A stretch of 64,000 nucleotides of DNA from Porphyromonas pogonae (GCF_036320655.1 NZ_CP143258.1:310001-374000), one strand, 5' to 3'. Shown: positions 28,156-37,843, numbered from the stretch's first letter. Notes: generated by a model not told the origin, from the sequence alone. Program-made: numbers and translations.

Positions 28156-30030
28156 ATGATGGACAAATATGAGGTTATAGTAATAGGAGCCGGCCACGCG
28201 GGATGCGAAGCTGCGGCAGCCGCAGCACGATTGGGCACAAAAACGCTGCTGATTACTCCGGACATGAATAAGATTGCACAGATGAGTTGCAATCCCGCCG
28301 TGGGTGGCATTGCCAAAGGACAGATCGTTCGTGAGATCGATGCTCTGGGCGGGCGCATGGGCATCATCACCGATGCCACAGCTATCCAGTTCAGGATGCT
28401 CAATAGGAGTAAAGGACCGGCTATGTGGAGCCCTCGGGCACAGAGTGATCGCATGCGCTTCATGGAAGCATGGCGCCAAGAGCTTGACAAACAAGACAAC
28501 CTTGACATTTGGCAGGACACAGTGACCCGCCTTATTATCACACACAACAAGATACAAGGTGTGGTAACCTCATTGGGTGTCGAGTTCAGGGCTCCCGCTG
28601 TTATTCTCACAGCAGGTACTTTCATGGGAGGGCTCATGCACTTCGGAGACTTACAGGTCCGGGGAGGTCGTATATCCGAGCCTGCCACGTACGGCATCAC
28701 AGAGCAACTCAAAGAAGCCGGCATCCGCACCGATAGGATGAAAACAGGCACACCACCACGTGTCGACGGCAGATCACTTCATTTCAATGAAATGACAGAA
28801 CAGCCAGGTGAGTATGACTTCCATAAGTTCTCATATCTCAATACCCCTTCCCACCAACTCAAACAACTGAGTTGCTACACCCTCTATACCAATCAGGCAT
28901 GCCACGAGGTATTGCGCAAGGCTCTGGATCGTTCACCACTGTACAACGGCCAAATCCAAAGCATAGGGCCTCGTTATTGCCCCAGTATAGAGACCAAGAT
29001 AGTGACCTTTGCAGACAAGGATAAGCACCAGCTATTCCTGGAGCCTGAAGGCGAGAACACCAATGAATATTATATCAATGGCTTCTCTTCTTCCTTACCG
29101 CTCGACGTGCAATTGGAAGCGCTAAGGATGATACCGGAGCTGAGAGATGTCAAGATATACCGACCGGGATATGCCATAGAATACGACTTCTTCGATCCTA
29201 CACAACTCCATCACACGCTGGAGTCCAAGGTAATCGACGGGTTATTTCTCGCCGGTCAGGTCAATGGCACTACAGGGTATGAGGAGGCTGCAGGACAAGG
29301 TCTCATTGCCGGTATCAATGCACATTGTAAGCTCAACGACAAAGCCCCCTTCACACTATCCAGAGACGAAGCTTACATAGGTGTCCTCATCGACGACCTA
29401 GTAACCAAAGGCGTTGACGAACCTTACAGGATGTTTACCTCTCGAGCCGAATACCGAATACTTCTGAGACAAGACGATGCAGATGTACGCCTTACCCCTC
29501 GTGCCTATGAAATAGGATTGGCTACACAGGAGAGATATGACTGGCTTCAAGAGAAGCTATTTTGGAGAGATAAGCTGGCAAACTTTATTCGCGACTATTC
29601 CCTTAGACCCGCTATTATCAATCCTATGTTAGAGGAGAGAGATCTTGTACCACTACGCCAAGGTGTAAAGCTTGTAGAGCTCATACTACGCCCTCAGCTC
29701 ACTATACGCATGGCGGCAGATATGGTGGCAGCCCTCCGTGATATGATACAAAGCATACCCAACCGTCAAGATGAGATCATCGAAGCTACTGAGATACTCA
29801 TCAAATATCAGGGGTATATAGAGCGTGAGCGACAAATGGCAGACAAACTATCACGCCTTGAGCACGTGTATATCCCCAAACACATCGTGTATGAAGAGAT
29901 CAATTCTCTTTCCACAGAAGCCAGACAAAAGCTTGCAAAAGTAAGACCATCCACCATAGGTCAAGCATCACGTATCCCGGGTATCAGCCCCCACGACATC
30001 AGTGTGCTGCTTGTGATATGCGGTAGATAA
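28156..30030 (+). CDS. mnmG: tRNA uridine 34 carboxymethylaminomethylation enzyme MnmG (GidA)
   Basis: FAD enzyme that with MnmE modifies wobble U34; 624 residues. The dinucleotide-binding motif is VIVIGAGHAGCEAAAAAARL near the N-terminus. GidA signatures NPAVGGIAKGQIVREIDALG and GTTGYEEAAGQGLIAG are intact, and the C-terminus ends GISPHDISVLLVICGR. The start may be the second of two adjacent ATGs. In many bacteria gidA is near oriC and parAB, relevant to the parS-like site that follows. Confidence 0.97.
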   Translation: MMDKYEVIVIGAGHAGCEAAAAAARLGTKTLLITPDMNKIAQMSCNPAVGGIAKGQIVREIDALGGRMGIITDATAIQFRMLNRSKGPAMWSPRAQSDRMRFMEAWRQELDKQDNLDIWQDTVTRLIITHNKIQGVVTSLGVEFRAPAVILTAGTFMGGLMHFGDLQVRGGRISEPATYGITEQLKEAGIRTDRMKTGTPPRVDGRSLHFNEMTEQPGEYDFHKFSYLNTPSHQLKQLSCYTLYTNQACHEVLRKALDRSPLYNGQIQSIGPRYCPSIETKIVTFADKDKHQLFLEPEGENTNEYYINGFSSSLPLDVQLEALRMIPELRDVKIYRPGYAIEYDFFDPTQLHHTLESKVIDGLFLAGQVNGTTGYEEAAGQGLIAGINAHCKLNDKAPFTLSRDEAYIGVLIDDLVTKGVDEPYRMFTSRAEYRILLRQDDADVRLTPRAYEIGLATQERYDWLQEKLFWRDKLANFIRDYSLRPAIINPMLEERDLVPLRQGVKLVELILRPQLTIRMAADMVAALRDMIQSIPNRQDEIIEATEILIKYQGYIERERQMADKLSRLEHVYIPKHIVYEEINSLSTEARQKLAKVRPSTIGQASRIPGISPHDISVLLVICGR

Positions 30031-30036
30031 AACAAA

Positions 30037-30052
30037 TGTTCCACATGGAACA
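30037..30052. promoter_or_regulatory. parS-like 16-bp palindrome
   Basis: TGTTCCACATGGAACA lies 7 bp after the mnmG stop, between mnmG and uvrC. It matches the ParB-binding consensus TGTTCCACGTGGAACA at 15 of 16 positions, the mismatch being in the central CG. The palindrome extends one pair further to ATGTTCCA/TGGAACAT. No T run follows, so it is not an obvious terminator. Confidence 0.6.
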
Positions 30053-30063
30053 TGATGTAAATT

Positions 30064-31884
30064 ATGACTCTCGAAGAAATAAAAAAGATATTGCCGACTA
30101 TCCCCGAAAGCCCCGGTTGCTATCAGTATTTTGACAGCAACGGAGCTATTATCTATGTAGGAAAGGCAAAAAATCTAAGAAAAAGGGTCAGCACATACTT
30201 CCAGAAAGATCATATCGACGTCAAGACCAGGATACTTGTACGCAAGATATGTGACCTCAAATACACTGTCGTCAACACAGAGTTTGATGCCCTCATATTG
30301 GAGAACTCTCTCATCAAACAATACCAGCCACGCTATAATATCCTACTCAAAGACGGTAAGACTTACCCCAGCATCGTAATCAAAAAGGAGCCTTTTCCAA
30401 GAATATTTGTAACCCGAGACATCAGAGATGACGGCTCAGAATATTTTGGGCCCTACCCTTCTGCCCAGATGGCATACTCCACACTCGACATGATCAGGGA
30501 ACTATATCCCCTGCGTACGTGTAAGCTCAACCTTAGCCCCGACAAAATACGCACATCGAACTATAAGGTATGTCTGCAGTATCACATCAAAAAATGTTTG
30601 GGTCCGTGCGAAGGGCTGCAATCTCAAGCTGATTACAACAAAAACATCCTTGAAATCAAGCAGCTCCTACGTGGCAAACTCAGGGACGTTATAGAACTGT
30701 ACAAAAAGGAGATGTATCGCCTCAGCGAGGAGATGGAATATGAAATGGCTCAAATATACAAAGAGCGACTGGACTATCTGGAGAAATACCAATCGAAGCA
30801 TACTGTAGCACCCGGCAATATATACAATGTAGATGTCTTTAGCTATGAGTCGGACGACAGTAATGTATACATCAATTACATGCACGTGTATCAAGGTCTC
30901 ATAAACAAAGCTTTTACCGTAGAGTATAAGCTGAGCATCGAAGAGGAGCCCTCGGAGGTTTTGGCTACAGCCATCACAGAGCTACGTAGCCGGTTCGAAA
31001 GTGATGCCAAAGAGATCATCGTGCCCTTTGCTGTCAATTGGGACACAGAGCCAGGAGTAACCATGACAATCCCCCTGCGTGGCGACAAAAAGAAATTACT
31101 CGACCTGTCATCTCTCAACGTGAAGCAATACAAAGCAGACAAATACAAACAAACCGAGAGACTCAACCCCGAACAGCGAAGCACCAAAATACTCAAAGAG
31201 CTTCAGACCACTATAGGCCTTATCAAAATGCCTGTACACATAGAGTGTTTCGATAACTCAAACATACAAGGGTCCACCCCGGTAGCAGCCTGCGTTGTAT
31301 TTAAGAAAGCCAAACCAAGCAAAAAAGACTACAGAAAGTTCCACGTGAAAACAGTAGAAGGAGCCAATGACTATGACTCCATGCGAGAGATCGTACAGCG
31401 CAGATACAAAAGGCTCAAGGAAGACAACAGCAGCATGCCGGATCTCATCCTAGCAGATGGAGGTAAAGGACAGATGAATGCCATAAGAAATACACTGGAT
31501 ACGCTGGATCTAAATATACCTGTAGCAGGACTTGTAAAGGACGAGCGACACAAAACCGATGGTCTACTCTACGGCAATCCCATCCAAGAGGTATTCATAG
31601 ATCATAAGTCCGAGCTATTCCTATTCCTCGAGTATATCCAAAGCGAAGTACACCGCTTTGCTATCAGTTTTCACAGAGATATTCGAAGCAAAGGACAAGT
31701 GAGCTCCAAACTGGATTATATCAAAGGCATAGGACCCAAAACTAAAGACCAACTTCTTTCGACTTTCAAGAGTGTACAACGCCTCACAAAGGCTACGGAA
31801 GAGGAGATAATAGCAGTAGCGGGCAAAGCGAAGGGGCAAATTATATACAAAGCATTACATCAAGAAACAGAAGACAAAGCATGA
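30064..31884 (+). CDS. uvrC: Excinuclease ABC subunit C
   Basis: Dual-incision nuclease of nucleotide excision repair; 606 residues. In order: GIY-YIG nuclease at the N-terminus (GCYQYFD then IIYVGKAKNLRKRVSTYF), a UVR motif near residues 210-240 (RLSEEMEYEMAQIYKERL), the RNase H-like nuclease domain (ECFDNSNIQGSTPVAACVVF and ILADGGKGQMNA) and a C-terminal helix-hairpin-helix (GIGPKTKDQLLSTFKSVQRL). Its stop overlaps the dtd start by 4 bp (ATGA). Confidence 0.97.
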   Translation: MTLEEIKKILPTIPESPGCYQYFDSNGAIIYVGKAKNLRKRVSTYFQKDHIDVKTRILVRKICDLKYTVVNTEFDALILENSLIKQYQPRYNILLKDGKTYPSIVIKKEPFPRIFVTRDIRDDGSEYFGPYPSAQMAYSTLDMIRELYPLRTCKLNLSPDKIRTSNYKVCLQYHIKKCLGPCEGLQSQADYNKNILEIKQLLRGKLRDVIELYKKEMYRLSEEMEYEMAQIYKERLDYLEKYQSKHTVAPGNIYNVDVFSYESDDSNVYINYMHVYQGLINKAFTVEYKLSIEEEPSEVLATAITELRSRFESDAKEIIVPFAVNWDTEPGVTMTIPLRGDKKKLLDLSSLNVKQYKADKYKQTERLNPEQRSTKILKELQTTIGLIKMPVHIECFDNSNIQGSTPVAACVVFKKAKPSKKDYRKFHVKTVEGANDYDSMREIVQRRYKRLKEDNSSMPDLILADGGKGQMNAIRNTLDTLDLNIPVAGLVKDERHKTDGLLYGNPIQEVFIDHKSELFLFLEYIQSEVHRFAISFHRDIRSKGQVSSKLDYIKGIGPKTKDQLLSTFKSVQRLTKATEEEIIAVAGKAKGQIIYKALHQETEDKA

Positions 31885-32336
31885 GAGCAGTAATACAACG
31901 GGTAAATCAAGCCTCCGTAACCATAGACAACCTCACAAAAGCCGTAATCAGCCAAGGATTACTTGTACTACTCGGAATCGAAGATAGAGACACACAGGCC
32001 GATATAGACTATTTAGTCAAGAAAATAGTGAGTCTCAGGGTATTTGACGACGAAGCAGGCGTGATGAACCTGTGCGTAAAAGAAGTAAGTGGAGATATAC
32101 TTCTGGTAAGCCAATTCACGCTCATGGCATCGACAAAAAAAGGCAACAGACCCAGCTACATCAGAGCATCAGCTCCCGATATAGCGATACCGCTTTATGA
32201 GCAATTCTGCACAGCTTTGGAACAAGCACTGGGGAAAAAAGTACGCACAGGTATATTCGGAGCAGACATGCAAGTATCACTTACAAACGATGGCCCCGTC
32301 ACCATTATCATAGACTCCCAAAATAAAGAATACTAA
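31881..32336 (+). CDS. dtd: D-aminoacyl-tRNA deacylase
   Basis: Hydrolyses D-amino acids (and Gly from tRNA-Ala) off tRNA; 151 residues, the normal length. The family motifs are LLVSQFTLMAS (SQxT) and LTNDGPVTIIIDS (cross-subunit Gly-cisPro). Translation is coupled to uvrC through the ATGA overlap. Confidence 0.96.
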   Translation: MRAVIQRVNQASVTIDNLTKAVISQGLLVLLGIEDRDTQADIDYLVKKIVSLRVFDDEAGVMNLCVKEVSGDILLVSQFTLMASTKKGNRPSYIRASAPDIAIPLYEQFCTALEQALGKKVRTGIFGADMQVSLTNDGPVTIIIDSQNKEY

Positions 32337-32559
32337 TGCTCCCAAATCAGGAGTATGGATCAAACTACAAATCACGCCACTCCCTACTCTATCCCACAAA
32401 GAATAGAGAGAGATGTTTCTGCTGGATTGAAATTGTACACGGACTTACACATCAATCCGTTTCAGCATACTGAGACGGCATTATCCATATCATTATGATA
32501 GGAAAACAGCGGAATACTTTACGGCTGAGAGCAAAGCCTGTAACGTCACAGACTGGGGC

Positions 32560-32590
32560 TTGACAAGGGGTATCAGATGTTGTATCTTTG
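32560..32590 (+). promoter_or_regulatory. R1-C internal promoter
   Basis: TTGACAA (32560-32566) and TATCTTTG (32583-32590) with 20 bp between TTG and the -7 box. The whole stretch is nearly identical to the R1-A promoter (GGGGTATCAGATGTTG against GGGGTATCGGATGTTG). Confidence 0.75.
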
Positions 32591-32785
32591 CAATAAAAAT
32601 ATTGTATCCGGCAAACATCTGCATCCACCCGTTGTATTACAAAAGCAATCCCCATGAAACGAGCAAATCACTATAATATCTTTACCCCATCTCCTCCTAT
32701 TTTGTACACGTATTGCACGTAATGTACAGAGTCGGGTACACCAAGGCGATATATCCTTATAGAGGACATTGTCTGTAGCAACAGC

Positions 32786-32816
32786 AAGCATAGCACTTTG
32801 TGGCTATGCTTTTTTA
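32786..32816 (+). terminator. Terminator inside R1-C
   Basis: AAGCATAGC (32786-32794) pairs with GCTATGCTT (32803-32811), followed by a run of T. With the R1-C promoter it bounds a non-coding transcript of roughly 215 nt. Confidence 0.75.
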
Positions 32817-33365
32817 TTATCCAATATTCTTATTAGTTCCGATTACCCCCTATTACCTGCATTTCATCGTATAAGGACTCTTGATCTATGTATAAGATCA
32901 GATGTCTTTGTATGATAAGTCTTGCGTCCGTTGTACAGAGACAACAATCATATTATATAGAAATAATAATCTGATTTACAATGAGATAAAAGAACGAACA
33001 TAACTTTATGCGAAAAGTAAACAAATCATGTAATATCGTTTACTTATAAAAATGCCGAATTATACACCAGGAGCATACAAAATGATTTAAGGATATATAG
33101 TGCAAACCATGATTTGTTTTATTTAGCGGACTTTTGAAGTGCACAAAATGGCTTTTCTTATTTAGACTCAGTATAAATAAGCCTTGTGGCTTAACTACGA
33201 AGTGAAAAAATTATGCAAGAAACGAGGGTTAATAAAACAATTTAGATTACTGTATTATAGATAATTAATACTCAAAGAGTATTTTTATAAAACCTGTCCC
33301 AAAGTAGCAAAATGTCAGAATAGGTAAGTCGAGAAAGATGTTATCAATACAATGCCTCATCATCA

Positions 33366-33552
33366 GAGACCGTTACATAGCAGGCAAATTGCTTCGTTGC
33401 TTGCGAGATTCGCGCTTGGTCATTTACCAGAAGTAAACTCCCTGTGCACTCACTCTTAGCGCCTTGCACTTTACCTTCTCTGCCCGGTCAAAGTGTCTTT
33501 TGTCGGCTTTGCCTCCAAAATCCATGAGACTGTTGACTTTTGCAACAGTCTC
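33366..33552 (+). mobile_element. 187-bp MITE, copy 2
   Basis: Same length and orientation as copy 1, with few differences (for example GTTACATAGCAGGCAAATTG). It is flanked by the 5-bp duplication CATCA (33361-33365 and 33553-33557). The left inverted repeat has one extra change (GAGACCGTTACA). Confidence 0.92.
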
Positions 33553-33747
33553 CATCAGTAAGTAATCGATATACAGAGCTAAGATCCCCTCAAGTCATCA
33601 ATATAAAGAAAGCCCCTAAGGACAAAAGCTATGAAACACAAACACAGTAAGATAATGCAAGATCTAAGGACAACATATACACTACCCCACCCCGGAGCAG
33701 AGAAGCATCTGTAAGGGCTAAGTGATTAAGAAATAAGCGAATTGTTG

Positions 33748-33755
33748 TATATTTG
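33748..33755 (+). promoter_or_regulatory. -7 box of the MazG-like gene
   Basis: TATATTTG fits TAnnTTTG. It overlaps a TTG at 33753 that could open the reading frame seven codons earlier, so the box argues for the ATG at 33774 as the true start. Confidence 0.5.
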
Positions 33756-33773
33756 ATTAATAATACAAGTAAG

Positions 33774-34121
33774 ATGAATACTTCCCGAGAAAAGGAAATC
33801 ACCCTTGCAAGTGCACAACGCATGGTAGACGAGTGGGTAAAGACCTACGGAGTGCGCTACTTTTCCGAGCTGACCAATATGGCCATACTTACGGAAGAGG
33901 TGGGCGAAGTAGCCCGCATCATGGCTCGTACCTATGGCGATCAAAGCTTCAAGGCCACAGACCATAAGGATCTGGGAGACGAACTCACGGATGTGTTATG
34001 GGTATTGCTATGCATAGCCAATCAGACGGGCGTGGATCTCACAGAAACTTTCAGGAGAAACCTGGACAAGAAGACTGAGCGAGACAAAGAAAGACATATA
34101 AATAATCAAAAACTAAGATAA
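33774..34121 (+). CDS. MazG-like nucleotide pyrophosphohydrolase
   Basis: Small all-alpha NTP pyrophosphohydrolase of 115 residues from the ATG at 33774. The metal-binding pattern ExxE-(n)-ExxD is present as LTEEVGEVARIM and DLGDELTDVLWVL. Such proteins hydrolyse nucleoside triphosphates, perhaps non-canonical ones. The stop is 7 bp before deoC, implying one transcript. Confidence 0.85.
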   Translation: MNTSREKEITLASAQRMVDEWVKTYGVRYFSELTNMAILTEEVGEVARIMARTYGDQSFKATDHKDLGDELTDVLWVLLCIANQTGVDLTETFRRNLDKKTERDKERHINNQKLR

Positions 34122-34128
34122 CAAAGCA

Positions 34129-34992
34129 ATGACCAACAAGTATCAACAAGTATTTGACAGCTTCAAAGCTGCATTGTCAACAGAGCAGATACAATCTGAG
34201 ATAGAAAAGATCCTATCTGAGGAGTTCGAGAAGAACAATACCATAGAGGTGAAGAAGTTTCTTCACGGCACCATAGACCTCACCAGCCTCAACGGAGCGG
34301 ATACGGAAGAGAGCATAGCCAAATTCGTAAGCCAAGTGAACGACTTCGACGGTACAGACCCCACAGTCCCCTCGGTGGCTGCTATATGTGTGTATCCTAA
34401 TTTCGTAAAAACGGTAAAGGACACCCTGACGACGGAAGATGTACGGATAGCCTGCGTAAGCGGCTGCTTCCCTGCCTCACAGAGCTTTATAGAAGTCAAA
34501 TTAGCGGAGACTGCATTGGCTGTGAAGGATGGAGCTGATGAGATCGACATTGTGCTCAATATGGGTAAGTTCTTTGCAGAGGATTATGAGGAAACCTCTA
34601 CCGAAATTGAAGAACAAAAAGCTACATGTCGTGAAGCTCACCTCAAAGTGATACTGGAGACAGGAGCACTGAAAACACCCGAACTCATCCGCAAAGCATC
34701 CATACTCGCTCTTTACAGCGGTGCAGACTTCCTCAAAACATCAACCGGCAAGGAATACCCTGGTGCCAGCCTGGAGGCAGCCTATGTGATGTGTCAGGTG
34801 CTCAAAGAGTATCACGACAAGCATGGCCATGTACGCGGGCTCAAAGTGTCAGGCGGCATACGCACTGCAGAAGAGGCTGTGAAGTATTACTGTCTGGTAA
34901 AATCCATATTGGGCGAAGAATGGCTTACTCCGGAGTACTTCCGCATAGGAGCAAGCAGCTTGGTAGCTAATTTGCAAAAAGAGATATTGTAA
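34129..34992 (+). CDS. deoC: Deoxyribose-phosphate aldolase
   Basis: Cleaves 2-deoxyribose 5-phosphate to glyceraldehyde 3-phosphate and acetaldehyde. It has 287 residues. The Schiff-base Lys lies in SGADFLKTSTGKEYPGAS; KDGADEIDIVLNMG holds the conserved Asp pair, and GLKVSGGIRTAEEAVKYY contains the second Lys. Salvage of deoxynucleosides fits the adjacent nucleotide hydrolase. Confidence 0.96.
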   Translation: MTNKYQQVFDSFKAALSTEQIQSEIEKILSEEFEKNNTIEVKKFLHGTIDLTSLNGADTEESIAKFVSQVNDFDGTDPTVPSVAAICVYPNFVKTVKDTLTTEDVRIACVSGCFPASQSFIEVKLAETALAVKDGADEIDIVLNMGKFFAEDYEETSTEIEEQKATCREAHLKVILETGALKTPELIRKASILALYSGADFLKTSTGKEYPGASLEAAYVMCQVLKEYHDKHGHVRGLKVSGGIRTAEEAVKYYCLVKSILGEEWLTPEYFRIGASSLVANLQKEIL

Positions 34993-35018
34993 TCTATACT
35001 CAAAAGATTAAGAGAGCT

Positions 35019-35165
35019 ATGATCAGTGCAAAAAAAGATGAGCAAAAGAAAAAGGCTCAGAAAACAACTTTCAATGAGTTTACAAGCCTATGGGAGCGCT
35101 ACGTACAAAAGGTGCCTGCAAAGAAAGATATACTCCCTGAAGTAGAAAATACCGAGAGTAAATAA
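35019..35165 (+). CDS. Small Lys-rich hypothetical protein (48 aa)
   Basis: An ATG at 35019, 26 bp after deoC, opens a frame of 48 residues beginning MISAKKDEQKKKAQKTTFNE and ending PEVENTESK. It is very hydrophilic and Lys/Glu-rich with one aromatic patch (FTSLWERYV). It lies before the terminator that also closes deoC. I do not recognise a family; it may be a real short gene or chance. Confidence 0.45.
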   Translation: MISAKKDEQKKKAQKTTFNEFTSLWERYVQKVPAKKDILPEVENTESK

Positions 35166-35212
35166 TACTGTATATAGCGCTATAAACCACTGCTTAGCAG
35201 TGTGAAACAACA

Positions 35213-35257
35213 AACCGGAGATGAGAGGAAAGAACCACTCAATCTCCGGTTTTTTAT
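35213..35257 (+). terminator. Terminator between deoC unit and polyprenyl synthase
   Basis: AACCGGAGAT (35213-35222) pairs with ATCTCCGGTT (35242-35251), followed by TTTTT. A smaller stem CACTGC/GCAGTG lies at 35188-35202. Confidence 0.85.
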
Positions 35258-35280
35258 TACGGTGTATGTACGACAAGTCT

Positions 35281-36285
35281 CTATCGCTTGCGCTCCACAA
35301 TGAAATCGGCAAGTGTGTCGAGGTACTTATGAGCCTCATTGCACGGATATATTTCGAGCAAAGCTTTCGCCTCATCCACAAAACCCTGCATACGCTTGGT
35401 GGCATATTCGATACCACCATTGTCCACGGCAAAACTGATCAATCTGGCAACGTCTTCTTGAGATAAGTGCTTTTGCTTCAAGATAGCCATGCATGCTTCT
35501 TGCTCCATACTCACAGTATTTTGTAAAGCATAGAGTAGCGGCAAGGTAATTTTACCTTCTCTTATGTCATTGCCGGTAGGCTTGCCTACGTCATTGCTTT
35601 TATAATAGTCAAAGATATCATCACGAATCTGGAAGGCATAGCCGAGCTTCTCTCCGAAGAGACGCACACGGTCTATATCGTCCTGTGATACATCCACACT
35701 CATCGCACCTATTTCGGCACAAGCCATAAACAGGATGGCTGTCTTCTGGTGTATTACCTCAAAATAGGTCTCTTCACTGAGCAATACTTTATCTGCGGTC
35801 TCATATTGCTTGATCTCACCCTCAGTAAGATCCCGACCCAATGACGATATGATATTCATCACCCGCAGATCCTGTAGGGATATGGCTTTGAGCAGTGCTG
35901 ATGACAGGATAAAATCACCCATAAGCACAGCTATGCGATTGTCATATATAGCGTTGAGGGTAGATACACCACGACGGGTATTGGCCTCATCTATAACATC
36001 GTCATGAATAAGTGTAGCCGTGTGTATGAGTTCCAGTAACACAGCGGCATCTATTGTTTTCTGAGGAAGATCCTCAACAAATAATTTACCGATAAGTGAA
36101 GTCAATAAAGGACGGACCTGTTTACCTGTAGCTGTGGCAAGATGTTGTACTGCTTCAGTCAACCACTCCGATTTACTTTTTAATACACCGTCGAACTGTT
36201 GATGGAAATCGTCAATATAATCGGCAACGTAAGCCTTGATAGGGGTTAATTCCATTTCTGCTTTTCCCACTTGATTTATTTTCAC
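35281..36285 (-). CDS. Polyprenyl diphosphate synthase (octaprenyl/solanesyl type)
   Basis: Trans-isoprenyl synthase of 334 residues that makes the side chain of menaquinone. The two Asp-rich motifs are intact: LIHDDVIDEANTRRG and FQIRDDIFDYYKSNDVGKPT. KQVRPLLTSLIGKLF matches the GKxxRP-like region. A second ATG ten codons in (MELTPIKAYV) is an equally likely start. Chain length cannot be read from sequence by eye. Confidence 0.92.
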   Translation of the reverse strand: MKINQVGKAEMELTPIKAYVADYIDDFHQQFDGVLKSKSEWLTEAVQHLATATGKQVRPLLTSLIGKLFVEDLPQKTIDAAVLLELIHTATLIHDDVIDEANTRRGVSTLNAIYDNRIAVLMGDFILSSALLKAISLQDLRVMNIISSLGRDLTEGEIKQYETADKVLLSEETYFEVIHQKTAILFMACAEIGAMSVDVSQDDIDRVRLFGEKLGYAFQIRDDIFDYYKSNDVGKPTGNDIREGKITLPLLYALQNTVSMEQEACMAILKQKHLSQEDVARLISFAVDNGGIEYATKRMQGFVDEAKALLEIYPCNEAHKYLDTLADFIVERKR

Positions 36286-36476
36286 AAATATAACAAAAGC
36301 CAGTGATACTCACTTCGTTTTTGCAACAATATGCCATTGACCCCTTGGGTGCAGTGCATATGGAAAGGACAAAAGTACTAAAAGTGCTGAAAAAGCATCT
36401 TATAGGACAGCGATCTTGATTATTTGTATGAAAATTTTGATATTTGTCTATTGAACAGGAATAATATATTATCAGC

Positions 36477-37817
36477 ATGTTTATTTTTCAGACAAAAACA
36501 GATCCATTGGAGCACGGTATAGACAAGATGTTCGACGCTGCCAACCCTATCATAGAAGCATCGATGAAGTTTCTGCACAGCATGGGTATACCCAAAGATA
36601 CTGTGCGAGCCATCAATATCGGTTTTATGATAGCTGTAGTATTGCTCATAGGCGGAATGCTGCAGTTTCTTTTTACCAAACTGTTCGATGCCATTACCCG
36701 CAAACTCGGTAGGCACGAGCGCATGGTGTATTTTACAGACTTACTAAACAACAAAATACCCTATCTCCTCGCTATCATCATACCTTTTAGCTTTGTACGT
36801 ATCTCTATCAATACAGTATTGGAGGGACAGCGCGAATTTTTTAAGATAGCGCTGATGATACTCGAGATCTATTGGATTATTTTTATGGCCAGGCTGGCAA
36901 TAGCCTTTGTAAATTCTATACGCGACTATCTGAGACGTAAAAAAGAGTTCAGCGACAAACCGCTGGATAGCTTTGCCCAGGTATTCAAGATCTTCGTTAT
37001 CTTCCTTACTGCCATCTTTGTGGTCTCCACGCTACTCAACAAAGATCTGGAAAAGTTGCTGACGGGGCTTGGTGCTTTCTCTGCCGTTTTGCTATTGATA
37101 TTTAAGGATAGCATCGTGGGGTTTGTAGCAAGTATACAAGTATCCGCCAATGACATGGTAAGGATAGGAGACTGGGTAACCATCCCTTCGCAAGGAGCGG
37201 ATGGGGATGTGGTGAAAATATCACTAACAACAGTAAAAATAAGAGCCTTCGACAATACTATCGTTACGGTGCCCACCTATTCATTGATTTCGAGCAGCAT
37301 GCAAAATTGGCGAGGCATGAAAGAAACAGGATGTAGGCGTATCAAACGTCCTCTACATATCAAACAATCATCGGTGAGATTCGTAACTCCTGAAGACCTC
37401 AGAGAGCTCAAAAGAATAAAGCTTATTACACATTACATTGACGAAAAAGGAGCGGAGATCAAGAAGCATAATGAAGAAATATCGGCCGATGATATGCTTG
37501 TCAATGGGCGTAGGTTTACTAATCTGGGGCTTTTTGAGAAGTATATAGAGAGTTACATCAAGAATCACCCACGAATCAGCAAAGAAATGCTATGCATGGT
37601 AAGACAGTTGGAACCTAATGAGAAAGGGGTGCCGGTAGAAATATATTGCTTTGCAAAGACTACGGAGTGGAGCGAATATGAAAGTATCATTACAGACATA
37701 TTTGATCATATCATTGCTGTAGTACCCTACTTCGATTTACAGATTTTCGAGAGCATATCCGACACTTCCCTCAAACATATACGCAATATTTCCCCCGGAG
37801 AACATCCGTTTGAATAA
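36477..37817 (+). CDS. MscS-family mechanosensitive ion channel
   Basis: Membrane channel of 446 residues. Four or so hydrophobic segments precede the pore-lining TM3 (TGLGAFSAVLLLIFKDSIVG), followed by the MscS beta domain (VRIGDWVTIPSQGADGDVV and TVPTYSLISSSMQNW). The C-terminal domain is longer than in E. coli MscS, as in YbdG-type channels. It protects against hypo-osmotic shock. Transcribed divergently from the polyprenyl synthase gene. Confidence 0.92.
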   Translation: MFIFQTKTDPLEHGIDKMFDAANPIIEASMKFLHSMGIPKDTVRAINIGFMIAVVLLIGGMLQFLFTKLFDAITRKLGRHERMVYFTDLLNNKIPYLLAIIIPFSFVRISINTVLEGQREFFKIALMILEIYWIIFMARLAIAFVNSIRDYLRRKKEFSDKPLDSFAQVFKIFVIFLTAIFVVSTLLNKDLEKLLTGLGAFSAVLLLIFKDSIVGFVASIQVSANDMVRIGDWVTIPSQGADGDVVKISLTTVKIRAFDNTIVTVPTYSLISSSMQNWRGMKETGCRRIKRPLHIKQSSVRFVTPEDLRELKRIKLITHYIDEKGAEIKKHNEEISADDMLVNGRRFTNLGLFEKYIESYIKNHPRISKEMLCMVRQLEPNEKGVPVEIYCFAKTTEWSEYESIITDIFDHIIAVVPYFDLQIFESISDTSLKHIRNISPGEHPFE

Positions 37818-37843
37818 ATTTGCCCTAAAAGGCATAATAAAAT

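Larger units (their letters stand above)
32560..33318 (+). repeat. R1-C, diverged copy of the long non-coding repeat
   Basis: Shares the promoter (32560-32590), the pair TTATTTAG ... CTTATTTAGACTCAGTATAAATAAG near 33120-33182, the following GCTTAACTACGAAGTGAAAA and the terminal GCAAAATGTCAG. The tandem tract is degenerate. Unlike the others it has an intrinsic terminator (32786-32816) about 200 nt downstream of the promoter. The flanks 32337-32559 and 33319-33365 hold nothing I can recognise. Confidence 0.7.

Noticed and set aside
28128-28751. 207-codon ORF opposite mnmG
   Set aside because: Antisense shadow of a strongly conserved gene; no signal peptide or known motif.
31337-31352. Second parS-like site inside uvrC
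   Set aside because: Only the core matches and the bases encode a conserved UvrC segment (KFHVKT); kept only as a note in the parS finding.
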